Of a stretch of DNA of 50,435 bases, positions 1 to 13,363 are shown in pieces; position 1 is the stretch's first letter; every line of letters starts with the position of its first letter. The notes below the pieces were generated by a model. That model was not told where the DNA came from. It saw nothing but the letters and a program-made list of their open reading frames with translations, and searched no databases. Origin of the DNA: Ophiosphaerella korrae (lineage: Eukaryota > Ascomycota > Dothideomycetes > Pleosporales > Phaeosphaeriaceae); assembly GCA_028456385.1 (NCBI GenBank), contig JALNQF010000305.1, positions 1 to 50,435 on the forward strand. The letters run 5' to 3'. The position numbers and the translations under genes were made by a program.

Positions 1-340
1 TAAGCTAATCTAACCCTATTAGGTATAGTTAGAATATAAAGTATTTTTATACGTTAATTAAAAAGTTCTATTAAGTTAAATTTTGCATTAAAAAAAGACC
101 TCGAAACACTTTAAATCCTAGCTCAAGTTCGCTTAGTAATTAATAGTCGTAGTAAGCTAAGATAAAGTTTGGTATTTTCTCTTTAATATCCTTTTCAAGT
201 TGTATTTTTAGCTAATTTATTTGTAGAGTTAATTTAAGTTAAAAATTGTAACTTTTTTTTAGTCTTTTTTTTCGTGTTACCCTACTATAGCTAAACCTAT
301 TTAGTATTCTAGCTAGTAGATACTAGACTATATATAGGTA
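1..340. repeat. Repeat fragment related to 45,620-45,850
   Basis: Positions of about 90-300 align by eye, in the same orientation, with about 45,620-45,830. Both contain a segment of the type TTTAAATC(C/T)TAGCTC followed by GCTTAGTAATTAA, and later a shared TTCTCTTTAA block and a TTTGTAGAGTTA-like block. The left copy keeps more C and G, so it is less mutated. The family is not identified. The matching right-hand region includes an end of the inverted-repeat element at 41,978-45,690. Confidence 0.5.
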
Positions 341-419
341 TATATGTATAAGCTTAATAAATATTATTAATTTAGTAAATATAAAGCTTAACTTATTATA
401 TAAAGAGACTAGTAATAAA

Positions 420-579
420 ATATTATAGTATAAGAGACTTATACTATAATACTAGCTAGCTAATCCTTTTAGATACTTATAGCTATTACTACTAAATATA
501 ATCTTAAACTAAAATAGTATAATGTAACTAACGCCTTTATTTATATAGTAATAGACTAAGAGATCTATATAAGAATACT
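420..579 (+). pseudogene. Copia-type reverse transcriptase, N-terminal piece (split by insertion)
   Basis: The plus frame ending at 579 reads E-T-Y-T-x-x-L-A-S near 430 and then Y-N-V-T-N-A-F-I near 515. This corresponds to the Ty1/copia RT stretch with the D-V-x-x-A-F catalytic motif, with Asp changed to Asn and stops at former Gln/Arg codons. The frame breaks at 579, exactly where a chromovirus is inserted, and resumes at 7695. The 5' part of the copia element (gag, protease, integrase) is not seen to the left, so the copy is also truncated there. It is inactive. Confidence 0.75.
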
Positions 580-1052
580 TGTTATAGGCGTAATAGAAGG
601 AATTAAGATAGAACTAATTAGTCCTAACTTAGATACTAACAAAGTATAGGACGAGTAGGGTAATAATCTTAATTAGGAGACTACACATAATTAGGACACC
701 TAGGGCGATCTATAGTCTATAAACTCTTAGTAGTAATAGATTATAGATTAAGGTAATCTATAATCTATTAATCTTAGTAGCTATAGAATATAGATTAGGG
801 CAATCTATAATCTATTAATCTTAGTAGCTATAGATTACAGATTACAACAAGTATATAGTTAATAGCAATGCGTATTATTAGGATAGTATTAGTAATTTAA
901 TCCTTTAACTATAGAACGCTAGTACAAGATAGTTGCAAAATATCTTCTACTATTTATAGTTATTATAGATCCTATACAAGCTTTTACTATTACCTTGTAA
1001 TTTACTAACCCTATTATAGTCGCCTATAGTTAACGATAGGCGGCCTATAATA
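580..1052 (+). repeat. 5' LTR of element 1
   Basis: Starts TGTTATAGGCG and ends CCTATAATA (ancestrally probably CCTATAACA), giving short inverted termini. The U3-like part holds about two tandem copies of a roughly 54-bp unit around 735-845, built from AATCTATAATCTATTAATC and TAGTAGCTATAGATTA. It has the same length as the 3' LTR at 7217. Confidence 0.93.
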
Positions 1053-1089
1053 CTTTACTAATTTAGTTATTATAAGAAGTAAAACGTAA

Positions 1090-4000
1090 GTAACGCACAG
1101 TCTAGCTAATATAATAGTAGAAAGTTTAACTAAAATAAGTAAAGCCCCTAGGAGTAGTTATAAGTCGAATAGCACTATATAGGAAACAATTAAGGACTAA
1201 ATTAATAACTTAATCTTAGACAAAGAAGATATAAAGATAGTAATTAATACTTTAGAGACGTAGAATAAGGAACTATAAAACTACGCAAAGTAAAATAAAG
1301 TATAAATTAAAGCTATTATTAAAGGTTAGAATTAGATAGAACTAATTACGTAACGTCTAGTAATAAGTGCAACAAAGAAACTACTAAAGATACTTATACT
1401 TAAGAAGTTTAATAGAGAAAAGGAGAAGCTAAGACCTTTTATTATATTAGTATAACTCTAAATAGATATATAAGTACTACACTTTAATATAGAAGAAAAG
1501 AAGGTAATATATATTAGATTACACTTTAAAGAAGACGTAATAAGATAGTATAAACCTTACTAGATAGATTACACGATATATTTACTAATAACCTAGAAAG
1601 ATAAAACTAGAGCTATCTTTAGAAGTTATAAATACTTTACTAAACGAATAAGAGTAGTATTTAGAGATATAGACGTTACCTAATAAGTAGAGGAGTAGTT
1701 AGAAAAGCTTATATAAAACTAGAGTATTCTAAAATATATATTATAATTTAAATAATTATTCTAAAATATAGAAAAGAACGAGTTAGCCTTGATATTACAA
1801 TTTAAACAAGGACTAAACACTAAGATCTACTACAAGATAATATATATAGAAAAACTAAGAATACTAGAAGCCTTAAAGTAATAGGTAATATAAATTAATA
1901 ACGATCTTTAAGAATAGAAAAAGAATAAGTATAGAGGTTATACCTAGAATTATAATAAGGGAGACTCTATAGTCCTTAACGTAAATAAGGATAAGAAAAA
2001 GAAGAAAAATAAAGACTTTACGTACTTTAACTATAGTAAGAAAGGCTACTACGTAAAAAACTACTAATTATAAAAGAAGAAAGACGTAGTATATTATAAA
2101 TACAAGAAACTAAGATACTTTACAAAAGATTATAGAAGTAAGGACCTAAAGAAAGAAACTTAGTTAAAAATAACTAAAAAGAAAAAAGAAGTACTATAAG
2201 TATAGGCTAAACCTTTAGAGAAAGTAGCTAGGAGTAAAGAAATATAATATATAATACTTTATTAGACCTTTTATTATAATAATAACTACTATATATATCT
2301 TTCTAGTAAATAGAGAGTAGTATAGTTCCTATAGAAATAGAGATATAGAGTAGCTATAATAAAAGAAAGAATAAAAGCTTAGCTAGAAGAAATAGTATAA
2401 GTAATAGACTTACTAATAGAAGATTTAGAAAGAGAAGAGCCCTTAGTACTATTAATCTAAGCTAAAAGACTAGTATAAGATAAAGAGACTACTATAACTA
2501 CCTCTAAAGGACTATAAAGAAGTAAGAGATAAGTTAGTATAAGAGGAATAGAATACGCCTAGCTAATAATATATAGCTATAATAGCTATATAATAATAGA
2601 TATAGAGAAACAAAATAAAGAATAGAGATTTATTTAAATATACTTAATAGTTATAAGTATAGAGGAAGCGTATAAAGACTAGAAAGAACGTAATCCTAAA
2701 GAAATAAAGTTTATACTATTTTAAGAATAGATAAAGTAATATATAGTTATAGTAAGAAAAATACCTATATAGAAGGAATAGTAATACTTTATAAGAAAAA
2801 CGTAATAGATTAATAAAGCCTATATACTAAAGATACTAGTAGTGTACTATATTCTAATAATAAATATACTTAGGATAGATAAGTACTAGGAAAGGGATAA
2901 TAGAATAATAGATCTAAAATATCTAGTATATTTTAAAGTATTATAGATATTATACTTAGATAAGAATTGTATTATATATAGGAACCCTAAAGTAAATAAT
3001 AATATATAGCTTACTAGGAGAAGAGGCTATAACTATATAAGAGTAATTCTAGTAGAAAATATCTAAGGATAGAAAATAATCCTAGAAGATAGATACTTAG
3101 TAGTAAGACCTAGACTAAAACTATCTAAGAAATACGTCTAAAGAGGACTATAGTATAAATATATAAATAATAAATATCTAAAATATAAAGAATATAAACT
3201 TAAAGTAGGCCTATAGCTTTAGAAAAATAGTTAATTTATAAAATTACCTAAGTAAAAATAGCTAGAAGGTATAAGAGGCTTATATATTATATAAATAGGT
3301 ACCTATTAAGAAAAGAAAGTATAACTAATAATTAATAGTAGAGCTATAAGAAACTTTATATTAAAGAAGTTTATAGAAATATAAGGAATAAAGTATATAA
3401 TAAAGAAGTACCTTTAATAATTAAGTATAATTAAAAGAAAACTATTCTAAGAACTTATTAGGTTTAAAATAGTTCCTTCTATATTAGAACTACAAGGAAT
3501 AACAATTAAGAATATAGTTATAGATATAATAACAATTAATAATAAATAAGATATAATATTAGGAATACTATAGTTATAGATAACTAACTTACGCATTAAT
3601 TAGAGAATAAGAAGAATTAGTTATAGTAAAACTAATATATTAAAAGCTAATATAAACACCTATAAAGGAGAATTCCCTAAAGAATATAAGAAATAAGAAA
3701 AATAGCTTATAGAGCTAAAAGATTACCTTCTAGAATATTAACTATAGGACTTAGTAATAGAACTAGAAGAAAGTAAAAATGTAAGATAGAGCCTAGTCTA
3801 CTAAAAAATAGAAGAAGAATCTAAAATTAAATAAGTATTTATCTAGAATGTAATAAAAAAAGGATAGATAAGAGAATCTAAATCCTTAGTAGTATATAGA
3901 CTTATATTTATAGATAAAAAGAGAATAAGTAAAAAGAGACCTTATATAGATTTTAGGAAAACTAACGTAATTATAAACAAGAACTAATACTTACTACTAT

Positions 4001-6560
4001 AGATAAATAGAATATAAAATAGACTATAAAGAGTAAAAATCTTTATAAAATTAGATATCTAAAACACCTATTACTAGATTAGAATTAAAAAAGGTAATAA
4101 ATAGAAAATAGTATTTAGAATATAGTATAAACTATATAAATACTTAGTTATACTATTTAGCTTAATAAATATACTAGTAGTATTCTAAGAAAGAATTAAT
4201 ATAGTACTAAGAGAGTACTTAGATATATTTATATTTATATACTTAGACAATATCTTTATATTCTTAGAGATAGAAGAAGAACACGTATAATATATATATA
4301 AAGTACTAGAAAAACTAGTAGAAAATAAATTATTTCTTAAAATAAGAAAATACAAATTTTATATAAAAAAGATAGATTTCCTTAGATTTATTATTAAACT
4401 AGGAAAGATTAAGATTAACTTAGAAAAGATTAGATTAATTAATAAATAGCTAATACTAAGAAACTTAAAAGAAGTACAATAATTTTATAGACTAGCTAAC
4501 TTTTATAGAAAATTAATAGTAAGATATTCTAAAGATATAAAACTAATAACAAGACTTATAAAAAGGATACACTATTTAAATAAATAAAAGAATATAAAGA
4601 AGTATTTAATAAGATTAAGAAGAAATTTATAGAAAACCTAGTTATTAGAATATATAACCTAGACCTACTAGTAATAGTAAAAATAGATATATCTAACTTA
4701 GTCTATAAGATAGCACTAATATAAGAAGACCTAGAGACTAAAAAGGAATACTTAGTTAAATACTTCTCTAAGAAAATAAAGATAGTAGAACTTAACTACT
4801 TAATTTATAATAAAGAGATACTAGTAATCTATAAAGTATTTAAGTAATAGAGAGTATACTTACAAGGAGTAAAATATTAGATAAAGGTTTATATAGACTA
4901 TAAGAATCTTATAAGATTTATAATAAATAAGGAACTAATATAATACTATATAAGATAGTAGAAATTCTTATTAATATTTAATATAGAAATTATATACATA
5001 AAAAGGAAAAATAATTAGTTTATAGATACTCTTAGTAGAAGACTAAACTTATAAGAAGAAGTAAGTACTACTAGTATAGTTCTAGTTAAGAATAAAGAAG
5101 GATACTTAGTCCTAAATATACTTAAAATAGCTATAATACTTAAAAGAATAAATAGCGAGCTAAATAAATAGATTTAGAAAATAATACAAGAATTATCTAA
5201 AGAAATAGAAAAACTTAAAATCTAAGAAGGACTTATATAGGCCTATAAGAGAATATATATTCTAAGAAAGATTTAAAAAGAATTTATATAATAATTCTAT
5301 AAATTACTAGTATATAGTTACTAAAGTATTAATAAAATATTAGATAGATTATAATAAGACTACTATATTCTAAAAGTAAGATAATTAGTAATAGAAGTAC
5401 TATAAAACTATATAGAATATTAGAAGAATAAATATAGTAGATATATACTATATAGAATATTATAACTAGTAGAAATACTAGAATAACTATAGAGAGTTAT
5501 TATAATAGACTTTATTACAAAACTACCTAAGTCTAAAGACTTAATATTAGGAGTTAAGTATAATAGAATCTTAATAATAGTAGATAAACTTATAAAGTAC
5601 TTATACTTTAGACTATATAAAGAAAAAAGTAGAATAGAGGTTACTATATATTAGGTTTTAGGAACTATAATTAGTTAATATAGACTACTAGATAAGATTA
5701 TTATAGATAGAGATATACAATTTATATTAAAACTATAGAGAATAATAATAGTATAATTAAGAATATAGTATATAATATCTATAGTATACTACCTATAAAT
5801 AGATAGATAATTAGAATAAATAAATTAGATAGTAAAATAATACTTAAGATACTACCTTAACTATAACTAGAATAATTAGGTATAACTACTACTTATAGTA
5901 CAACTAGTATATAATAGTGTAAAGAATATAGTAATAAGAGTATTACCTTTTTTTATAAACTATAGATTTAAGCCTAATATATATTAAATACTAAGAAATT
6001 AGATATCTTAGTCTCTAAGAGGAGAAAACTTTACTAATAGACTTAAAAATATATATAACTAACTAAGATAGGATATAGAATTCCTATATAATTAAATAGT
6101 AAAGTACTATAATAAAAAATATAAAAAGGAACCCTAATTTAGAAAAAGAGAAAAAGTATAGTTAGTATAGAAAAATATTAAGAGTAAGTAACTAAGCTTA
6201 AAACTAGACTACGTTAAGATAAGACTATATAAAATTAAGAAAGAAGTTACACTAGTTATATTTAAATTAAAGCTACTAGATAAAATAAAAATACACCTAA
6301 TATTCTACGTAGCTCTACTAGAATAAGTACTATAAGAAGTAAAACTACTAGTATATAAAGTAAATATATATAGAGAATAAGAAGAATAAGAAGTTAAAAA
6401 AATCTTATAGTACTAGTTCTATAATAGAAGAAACTACTACTTAGTAGAATAGATAGGTATAGACAAAAAAGGATAGATATAGGAGAAAATATAGGAACTA
6501 GAAGATAATCTTAATTACTCTAAGAAACTAGAGGAGTTCTAAAGTTAAAACCCCCTAGAA
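1090..6560 (+). pseudogene. gag-pol of chromovirus element 1 (RIP-degraded)
   Basis: Decayed gag-pol, recognised by motif order. Two CCHC zinc knuckles lie at about 2023-2064 and 2092-2134, with Cys and His replaced by Tyr (e.g. Y-F-N-Y-S-K-K-G-Y-Y). A protease D-S-G site reads N-S-R-A at 3334-3345. RT motifs run from about 3940, with the YxDD box reading Y-L-D-N at 4239-4250. Integrase carries D-F-I-T-K-L-P near 5505, I-I-D-R-D near 5700, and a D35E region near 5780-5830. A C-terminal chromodomain spans about 6400-6545 (V-E-x-I-G-I-D, then x-E-L-E-D-N). TAA and TAG fall mostly at former Gln and Trp codons. No functional protein is possible. Confidence 0.9.
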
Positions 6561-7195
6561 CGCCTAGTAGTAAACTAAGAAAACTAATATTACTACTAAT
6601 AGATAGAAAGATAATAGGAACGCTTAATACAAGATCTACTATAATAAACGCCTTATTTAAGTCTAGCTTAGCTTTTAGAGCTACTAACTATTTAGCTAAT
6701 TTCTTATTATTTAAGGCCTTTATCTTATAAAGGCAAGAGAGATAAGCTTAATTCTTTACTAGCTTACTCTACGCAAGCTCCTAGATTTACTTATACTTAG
6801 CTTTAGCCTCTATAATTTAAGATAGTAATTTCTCTTAAGTCTAGTTAATAGCTTTCCTTATTATTATTAAGCCTAGATATAAGAATAAGTATAATAAACG
6901 TATACTTAGAAAGAGAAACACTAGATATATTATATAAACTACGTATATTTATATAAATATATACCTTATAAGCCCTACTATTATTTATAGAAATAATATA
7001 AAGAAGAGACTTAGGATTTAATTTAAGAGAAGTATAACAAGAACAAGGAAATATTTTAATACTATTACGTAATATATAATTAGTAAGAAGATAGTAATAA
7101 TATATAGATAAAATAGGTATAAGAGAAGATAAAGAACTCTATATTAATAAAGAAACTAGATTAATAACTTTAGCTCTAAGATAGATAAACTAAGA
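6560..7195 (-). pseudogene. Possible antisense ORF between chromodomain and 3' LTR (element 1)
   Basis: The minus strand shows one reading frame that starts just inside the 3' LTR (L-R-A-K-V-I-N-L-V-S-L-L-I) and runs through S-R/K-A-Y-K-V-Y-I-Y to P-L-x-D-K-G-L-K. It is interrupted only by TAA or TAG, as expected if Gln codons were hit by RIP. The same frame is open for 115 codons in element 2 and recognisable in the more diverged element 4. Antisense ORFs in this position are known from some plant gypsy elements. Whether this one was ever translated is inference. No function is assigned. Confidence 0.4.
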
Positions 7196-7216
7196 CTTAC
7201 TTAGAGAAGAAGATAG

Positions 7217-7689
7217 TATTATAGGCGTAATAGAAGGAATTAAGATAGAACTAATTAGTCTTAACTTAGATACTAACAAAGTATAAGATAAGTAGAGTAA
7301 TAATCTTAATTAGGAGACTATATATAATTAGGATACCTAAGGCAATCTATAGTCTATAGACTCTTAGTAGTAATAGATTATAGATTAGAGTAATCTATAA
7401 TCTATTAATCTTAGTAGCTATAGATTATAGATTAGGGTAATCTATAATCTATTAATCTTAGTAGCTATAGATTATAGATTACAATAAGTATATAGTTAAT
7501 AGTAATATATATTATTAGAATAGTATTAGTAATTTAATCCTTTAACTATAGAATACTAGTACAAGATAGTTATAAAATATCTTCTACTATTTATAGTTAT
7601 TATAGATCTTATACAAGCTTTTACTATTACTTTATAATCTACTAACCCTATTATAGTTACCTATAGTTAATAATAGGTAGCCTATAATA
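7217..7689 (+). repeat. 3' LTR of element 1
   Basis: 473 bp, the same length as the 5' LTR. It begins TATTATAGGCG (TG changed to TA) and ends CCTATAATA. It is followed at once by ATACT, the target duplication. Confidence 0.93.
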
Positions 7690-7694
7690 ATACT

Positions 7695-8840
7695 AAGGAG
7701 ATACTAAAAGAAAAGTATAATCTTTAGAGTCTAAAATACCCTATATAGTCTCTAGATCTTACCTCTTCTATAGTAGAGAGAATTTATAGCTATACTTAAA
7801 GTTATAAGTATTTAAATAGTACTATATAAACTATACTATATAGTTAAAAATAGAATTATTATCTTCTTTTATATAAATAATATTATTATTATATATAATA
7901 AGTAGAAGACTAAAGAAGTATAGTAAGTAACTAATCTTTTAAAAGAGAAGTATACTATTACTAGAAGAATAGATCTCTAATAGTTTCTTAGTATTAAAGT
8001 AATTTAAGATAGAAAGTAATATATAATTTAACTACTATAAGTAGTATATATTAATAAGATAAGTTAGCTTATAAATAAATTACACGTCTATTATAATATA
8101 CCTATAGCTACTACTAAACTTAAGGCCTATACTATCTAGGCTACGCTATCTAAGATTAATAAATATTAACGTAAAATTAGCTTACTCCTATTTATAGCTA
8201 TAACTACCTAGCTAGATATAGCTTTTATAATATTATAACTAGCTTAATTTCTTATAAACCTAAGCGCTACTTACTATAAAGCTACTAATTAAGTACTTAT
8301 ATACCTCTCTTATATAAGATTAAAGGTACTCTAGCTAGGTAGTAGTAACTTATTATAAGTTACTAGTAATACTTCCTTTACTAATAATACTATAGATTAA
8401 AAAAGCTCTTAAGGCTATATAATTAAACTCTTTAATAGGCTTATTATATAGAGAGTAAATAAGTAAGATATAGTTACTACTTCTATAACTAAAGCTAAAT
8501 TACTAGCCCTATTATAAGTAGCTAAAGAAGCTATATTTATATTAAAACTACTTAATAAACTATACGTTAAACTCTCTATAAATTACGTTACTATCTAGTA
8601 TAATAATACTTAAATAATCTAGCTTATTACTAAAGAACTAGCTAAGCTATAGACTAAGCTTTAGTAGGTTAATATCTACAATTATTAGCTAAGACAAGAG
8701 GTCTCTACTAGCTAAATTAAAGTAGAATATACTCTATTAATAGAGATAATAGTAGATAGCTTTATAAAAGTCTTACTAATAAATAAATAGGAAAGCTTTT
8801 TAAATTAGCTTAGACTAGTAGAAGTAATAGAATACTAAAT
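7695..8840 (+). pseudogene. Copia-type RT C-terminus and RNase H (continuation of 420-579)
   Basis: The copia RT frame resumes directly after the chromovirus. F-F-Y-I-N-N-I-I-I-I at about 7870-7900 corresponds to the copia Y-V-D-D box with both Asp changed to Asn. F-L-S-I-K-V-I near 7990 matches the F-L-G-I motif. T-T-S-I-T-K-A-K-L-L-A-L near 8480 matches the RNase H S-T-x-A-E-x-x-A motif. R-Q-E-V followed later by D-S-F-I-K-V-L near 8690-8775 matches the copia pol C-terminus. TAA/TAG at Gln and Trp positions indicate RIP. Removing the chromovirus and one copy of its target duplication rejoins the frame. Confidence 0.85.
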
Positions 8841-8942
8841 AATATATAAAGCACTTCTTAATAAAATCTAAGACTACTTTAATAATCTTATACTTATCTT
8901 ATAATATCTAGTTTACTAATAAGTTACTAACTTAAAGGAGTA

Positions 8943-9247
8943 TATTAGATAAGTTATATAATTAGATACTTAATACGTAATTAGATACGCGATTATATAT
9001 ATAATTACTAAGCTACTAACCTTACTATAGCTAAAAGGATTATAGCTTTAACTATTATAAATAAAAGAATTAAATAAAGAATCTTATATATAAGAAGATA
9101 GACTATATTAATATAACTAATATAATAAAGAAACTAGTACCTTAATAGAAAAAGTATTAAGGATCTAGTTTACTACTATCTTAAAAGACCTAGCTAAGAC
9201 TACTATATTATAGATATATAGATAGAGCGTAGAGCTAGAGATAGATA
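8943..9247 (+). repeat. 3' LTR of the split copia element
   Basis: About 305 bp starting TATTAGATAAGTTATATAAT. It lies just after a purine tract AAAGGAG (about 8935) and just beyond the copia pol end. A second, longer copy lies at 38531-38894, which confirms that it is a dispersed repeat. The end near GCTAGAGATAGATA is set by where the two copies stop matching. Confidence 0.7.
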
Positions 9248-9299
9248 GTAGAATTAATCTACTTAGTTTATACCTAGTACTATTAAGTTATAAGTAATT

Positions 9300-12200
9300 A
9301 ATTTAAAAAAGGGCTTTTCTAAAAGCCTTAGTATCTCTCTCTAATAAGGCTCTTATATAGCTATTATAAAAAAGCCTTTTTATTAAACTACTATAACCTC
9401 CTTTAAATCTAATAGTTATATACTATCTTTACTTAGAAAGTAAAAAGCTATTAAAATAGCTAAAGGCTATTAGACTAAGTATTAGTTATATTAAATATTT
9501 ATTTATTAACTAAAAAAAAAAAAAAAAAAAAAAAACAAGTTTCTTTATAAATATTAATATAGTAATACAATATATCTATAACAAAAGTTTATTAAATACT
9601 TAAGACTTTTATAAACTCTAGTATAAGTTAGAAGTAAAGCTAATATACTAAAGATTATAATATTATATAGTTATAATCTAAAGTAAAGCTAGTACACTAT
9701 ATAGGCGTATAAAAGGCTTAATACTTATAAAAAGAGTAAAGTAAGTATTATTCTCTCTTAGATACTAGTAGTACTATTAAATACTATCTATTATCTCTTT
9801 ACTATCTTCTATAGCCTATAGTAAGTACTATTATCTTCTAGCTACTTCCTAATAATATCTATAAATCTAGTATATTATAGATTTTATATAGATAATTATT
9901 ATAAATAAAATAGAGGAAAAATAATATTAAAAATAAAAAGTTATAAGCTTTTAAATATAGCTAAAAAAGATACCCTTATTTTAGTAAGCTACTATAGCTA
10001 AAGTATACTTACTAAGCTATAGATTTTTATATAAGCTAGAAGAATAAGATCTTCTCTTTAAAAATATATATTGTTTATAGTTATAATACTTTTAAAAAAG
10101 TTAAAAAAAATAATTACTTTTTATTTTTTATACTCTTTTATAACTAATAAGATTAATATCTACTTAAAGGTCTAGAATAACTTAAAGCTTTATTTTAAGT
10201 TCTAAGCCTAAAGCTATAATATATATATATACTATATACTTAGTAATATATTAATTAATTTACACCTTACTATCTTAAATCTAATAATAAAGCTAGGCTT
10301 TTTCCTATTTAGTTTATATAGACTAGAATATAGTTAGAGTTACTACTATTATACTTACTAGTATAGTATCTCTTTTTATAGTATTTATAGTATTTAATAG
10401 TAAACGTATTTACTAACTTCTTTTAGGAGTTCTTTATCTTTTTATTTATTTAAGCCTTTTTTAAGTTTTCTTTACTTATACTATTTATATAAAGTATTTG
10501 TAATTTTATTATATTATATAAGTTATACTTAAGTATTAAGCTTAAAGTAATAAAGTCTTCTCTTATTACTAAGACCTAATAATAGTTAGTAATTACTTTT
10601 TATAGTTTAAGTTATAGTTTTAAAAAAAAGTACTAAATCTTTTATTTTTCTATATACTAAAGAAGTTAGTCTTTAAAGATAACTAGATATCTAGTAAAAG
10701 ATTTTATACTTTATTCTTTATATTAAGTAAATATAGTATATACTATTACTACTTCTAAGCTATAGTTAATAAAGTGTAAGAGTAAGTTAAGTAAATACTT
10801 TTTAAAATACTTTTAAGTAAGAAGTTTATTTATATTTAGATTATACTTAATATATATATACTATTATTTTTATAGGTTTTCTTTAAAGTATTATATAACT
10901 TAAAAGACTTTATTTTTTTCTAAGTTTTAAAGTATAAAGTAAAATACTATCTTATATAAGTAATAGTACTTTTATTATTCTTTTAAAAACTTACTTTTAT
11001 ATACTATTAGCTCTTTAAAGTAACGTATATACTTTATATATATATTATAAACTAAATAGTCTATATTATACTTTTATAAAGAAATAATAGTAACTTTAAA
11101 GTTATTTTTAGAAGTTATATAAAAAGTAGTTTATTTTTATTCTAGGTATATAATTTTATCTTCTAGAGTATAAAGTATATATAGTTAAATTAACTTATTA
11201 TATCTAGTAGTTACTTTATAAATATATTCTTTAACTATTACTAATATACTTAGTATATAATTTAGCTACTTACTACTTATACTCTATTTAGAGTTTTATA
11301 TAATAGTTAATTTTATACTTTCTTTTATTATTATAGCTTATTATAAAAAGTATATTATTATTATTTTTAAACTATTATAAGAGAAGTATTATTATATTAA
11401 GAAGTAGCTAGAAGATAATAGTACTTACTATAAGCTATAAGAGATAGTAAAGAGATAATAGATAGTATATAATAGTATTACTAGTATCTAAAAGAAAATA
11501 ATACTTACTTTACTTTTTTTATAAGTATTAAGCTTTTTATATACTTATATAGTATATTAGCTTTACTTCTTTAACTTATACTAGAGTTTATAAAAGTCTT
11601 ATAAGTTTAGAGAACTTTTATTATATAAAGAAAGTAAATAGTAAATAAAGCTATCTAAGTAAGTACTAAGTATATATATAGTAGCTTACTAAGTACTAAC
11701 TAAAACTAAAAAAGTAGTTAAATATTAGTAAGTTATAAACTTACTAATATTAGTATAAAAGTAAAAAATATAAGAGATAACTTTTTTATAACTAATAATA
11801 GTAAAGTTAGTATATAATAAAGTTTAAAGTATATATATAAAAAGATTTCTATAACTTACTATAGAATAATATACTAGTTTTTTTCTAATTATATATTCTA
11901 AATTTATATTATATACTTTATAGATTTAAGTAACTATTAAAACTTACTTTAAATCTAATACTCTAATAAAGCTTTTATATAGCTATTATAGAAAAGTATT
12001 TTTATTAACTTATTATAACTTTTCTTTAAATTTAATAATAATACTTACTATAAGTTAGTACTATATATTAGAGTACTTAGAACGTATTTACTTAATAGCT
12101 TTTCTTAGCTTTTTTAATTTATCTCTATCTTTTCTTAACTTAAATTATACTTCTAGAAGCTATATAATATCTATGAATTTTTTTTAGCTCTTAGCTAAGT

Positions 12201-12936
12201 ATTTAGCTATTATAAAGTAGCTAGAATATAATAGTACTTATTATAAGCTATAAAAGATAGTAAAAAGATAATAGATAGTATTTAATAGTACTACTAGTAT
12301 CTAAAAGATAATAATACTTACTTTTTTTTTATATAAATATTAAGCTTTTTATATACTTATATAGTATATTAGCTTTACTTTAAATTATAACTATATAGTA
12401 TTATAATCTTTAGTATCTTAGCTTTACTTTTAACTTATACTAAAGTTTATAAAAATTTTAAGTATTTAGAAAACTTTTATTATAATTGCTAACTTATAGC
12501 TTTAAATAAACTAAAATAGTACTTAACTTAAAAGACTTTAAAATTAATACTAAAGAAATTTCTCTAGTATCTAAGTCTATTTATAAAGCTAATTAATATT
12601 ATAAAGTATTTTTATAACTAGTAAGCTTATATAGCTATTAATCTATAATAGTACTAGTAGTAGTATATATATAATAGTAAAGTTAAATAAAATTCTATTT
12701 AGATTAGATAGAACTAAACTTACTACTTAGAATTTACTCTAAATTAAGCTCTTAGAAAAGACTAATAGGTATATATATATATATACTTTAAAGAATTTTT
12801 TTTATTAATATAAAAAACTTTTTAGTATATAAAGTATTTAATTTTATTACTATTATAGTAGAGTTAGATAAGTAAAGCTCTAAGAAAGCTTTAGTTAAAA
12901 AGTTTAAAAGTATTTAAGCTTAATATAAAAAGAACT
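9300..12936. repeat. Repeat cluster with inverted and direct copies, plus a 24-A tract
   Basis: No coding frame is recognised. Visible structure: (1) about 9,570-9,860 matches about 11,390-11,640 in inverted orientation (shared AGTACTATTATCTTCTAGCTA and its complement). (2) A third copy, in the same orientation as the 11.4-kb copy, lies at about 12,190-12,490. (3) About 9,330-9,440 matches about 11,955-12,065 directly (CTCTTATATAGCTATTATA-type block). (4) A run of 24 A at 9512-9535. This suggests overlapping insertions of one or two short element families with inverted ends, all heavily mutated. Confidence 0.5.
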
Positions 12937-13363
12937 TAATATATTCTATTAGTAAAGTAGCTATATTACTAAAATAGCTACTCTAAAATATATAAAAAAA
13001 TCTAAAACTTAATACTTATTATCTTTATAACTACTATATAATAAGTTCTAAAAAATTTATAGATAACTTTTATATATATAATCTTTTATCTATTAAATTT
13101 TAAACGCGTATAGTTTAGTTATTCTAAAGTTAATAAGAAATAAGTATTTTTAAAGCTAAAAATTCTACTATCTTAAGAACTACTAAGCTATACGTTTTAA
13201 AATTTTAATAGATTAAAGACTATATCTATAGTAGTAATCTATTAGATTTTTAGAATTTATTATATTATAGTTATAGAGATAATAGGTATTAAGTTTTAGT
13301 TTTTTAGTATATTTTAGAGTAGCTATTTTAGTTATATAGCTACTTTACTAATAGAATATATTA
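12937..13363. mobile_element. Foldback MITE, copy A (heavily RIPed)
   Basis: A 427-bp element whose halves are inverted copies of each other, with arms of about 180 bp. It begins TAATATATTCTATTAGTAAAG and ends CTTTACTAATAGAATATATTA. The arms also share TAGCTACTCTAAAATATA and its complement. The same element, less mutated, is at 40942-41370. There is no ORF, so it would be a non-autonomous element moved in trans. The outer TA bases suggest a TA target site. Confidence 0.75.

Larger units (their letters stand above)
580..7689 (+). mobile_element. Complete Ty3/gypsy chromovirus (element 1), RIP-inactivated
   Basis: A full-length LTR retrotransposon of 7.1 kb. It has two 473-bp LTRs (580-1052 and 7217-7689) that begin TGTTATAGG or its mutated form and end CCTATAATA. 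It is flanked by a perfect 5-bp target duplication ATACT at 575-579 and 7690-7694. A purine-rich tract (about 7202-7216) precedes the 3' LTR. Internal order is gag with two zinc knuckles, protease, RT, RNase H, integrase, chromodomain: the Ty3/gypsy chromovirus order. It sits inside a copia RT gene. All coding frames carry many stops. Confidence 0.95.
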
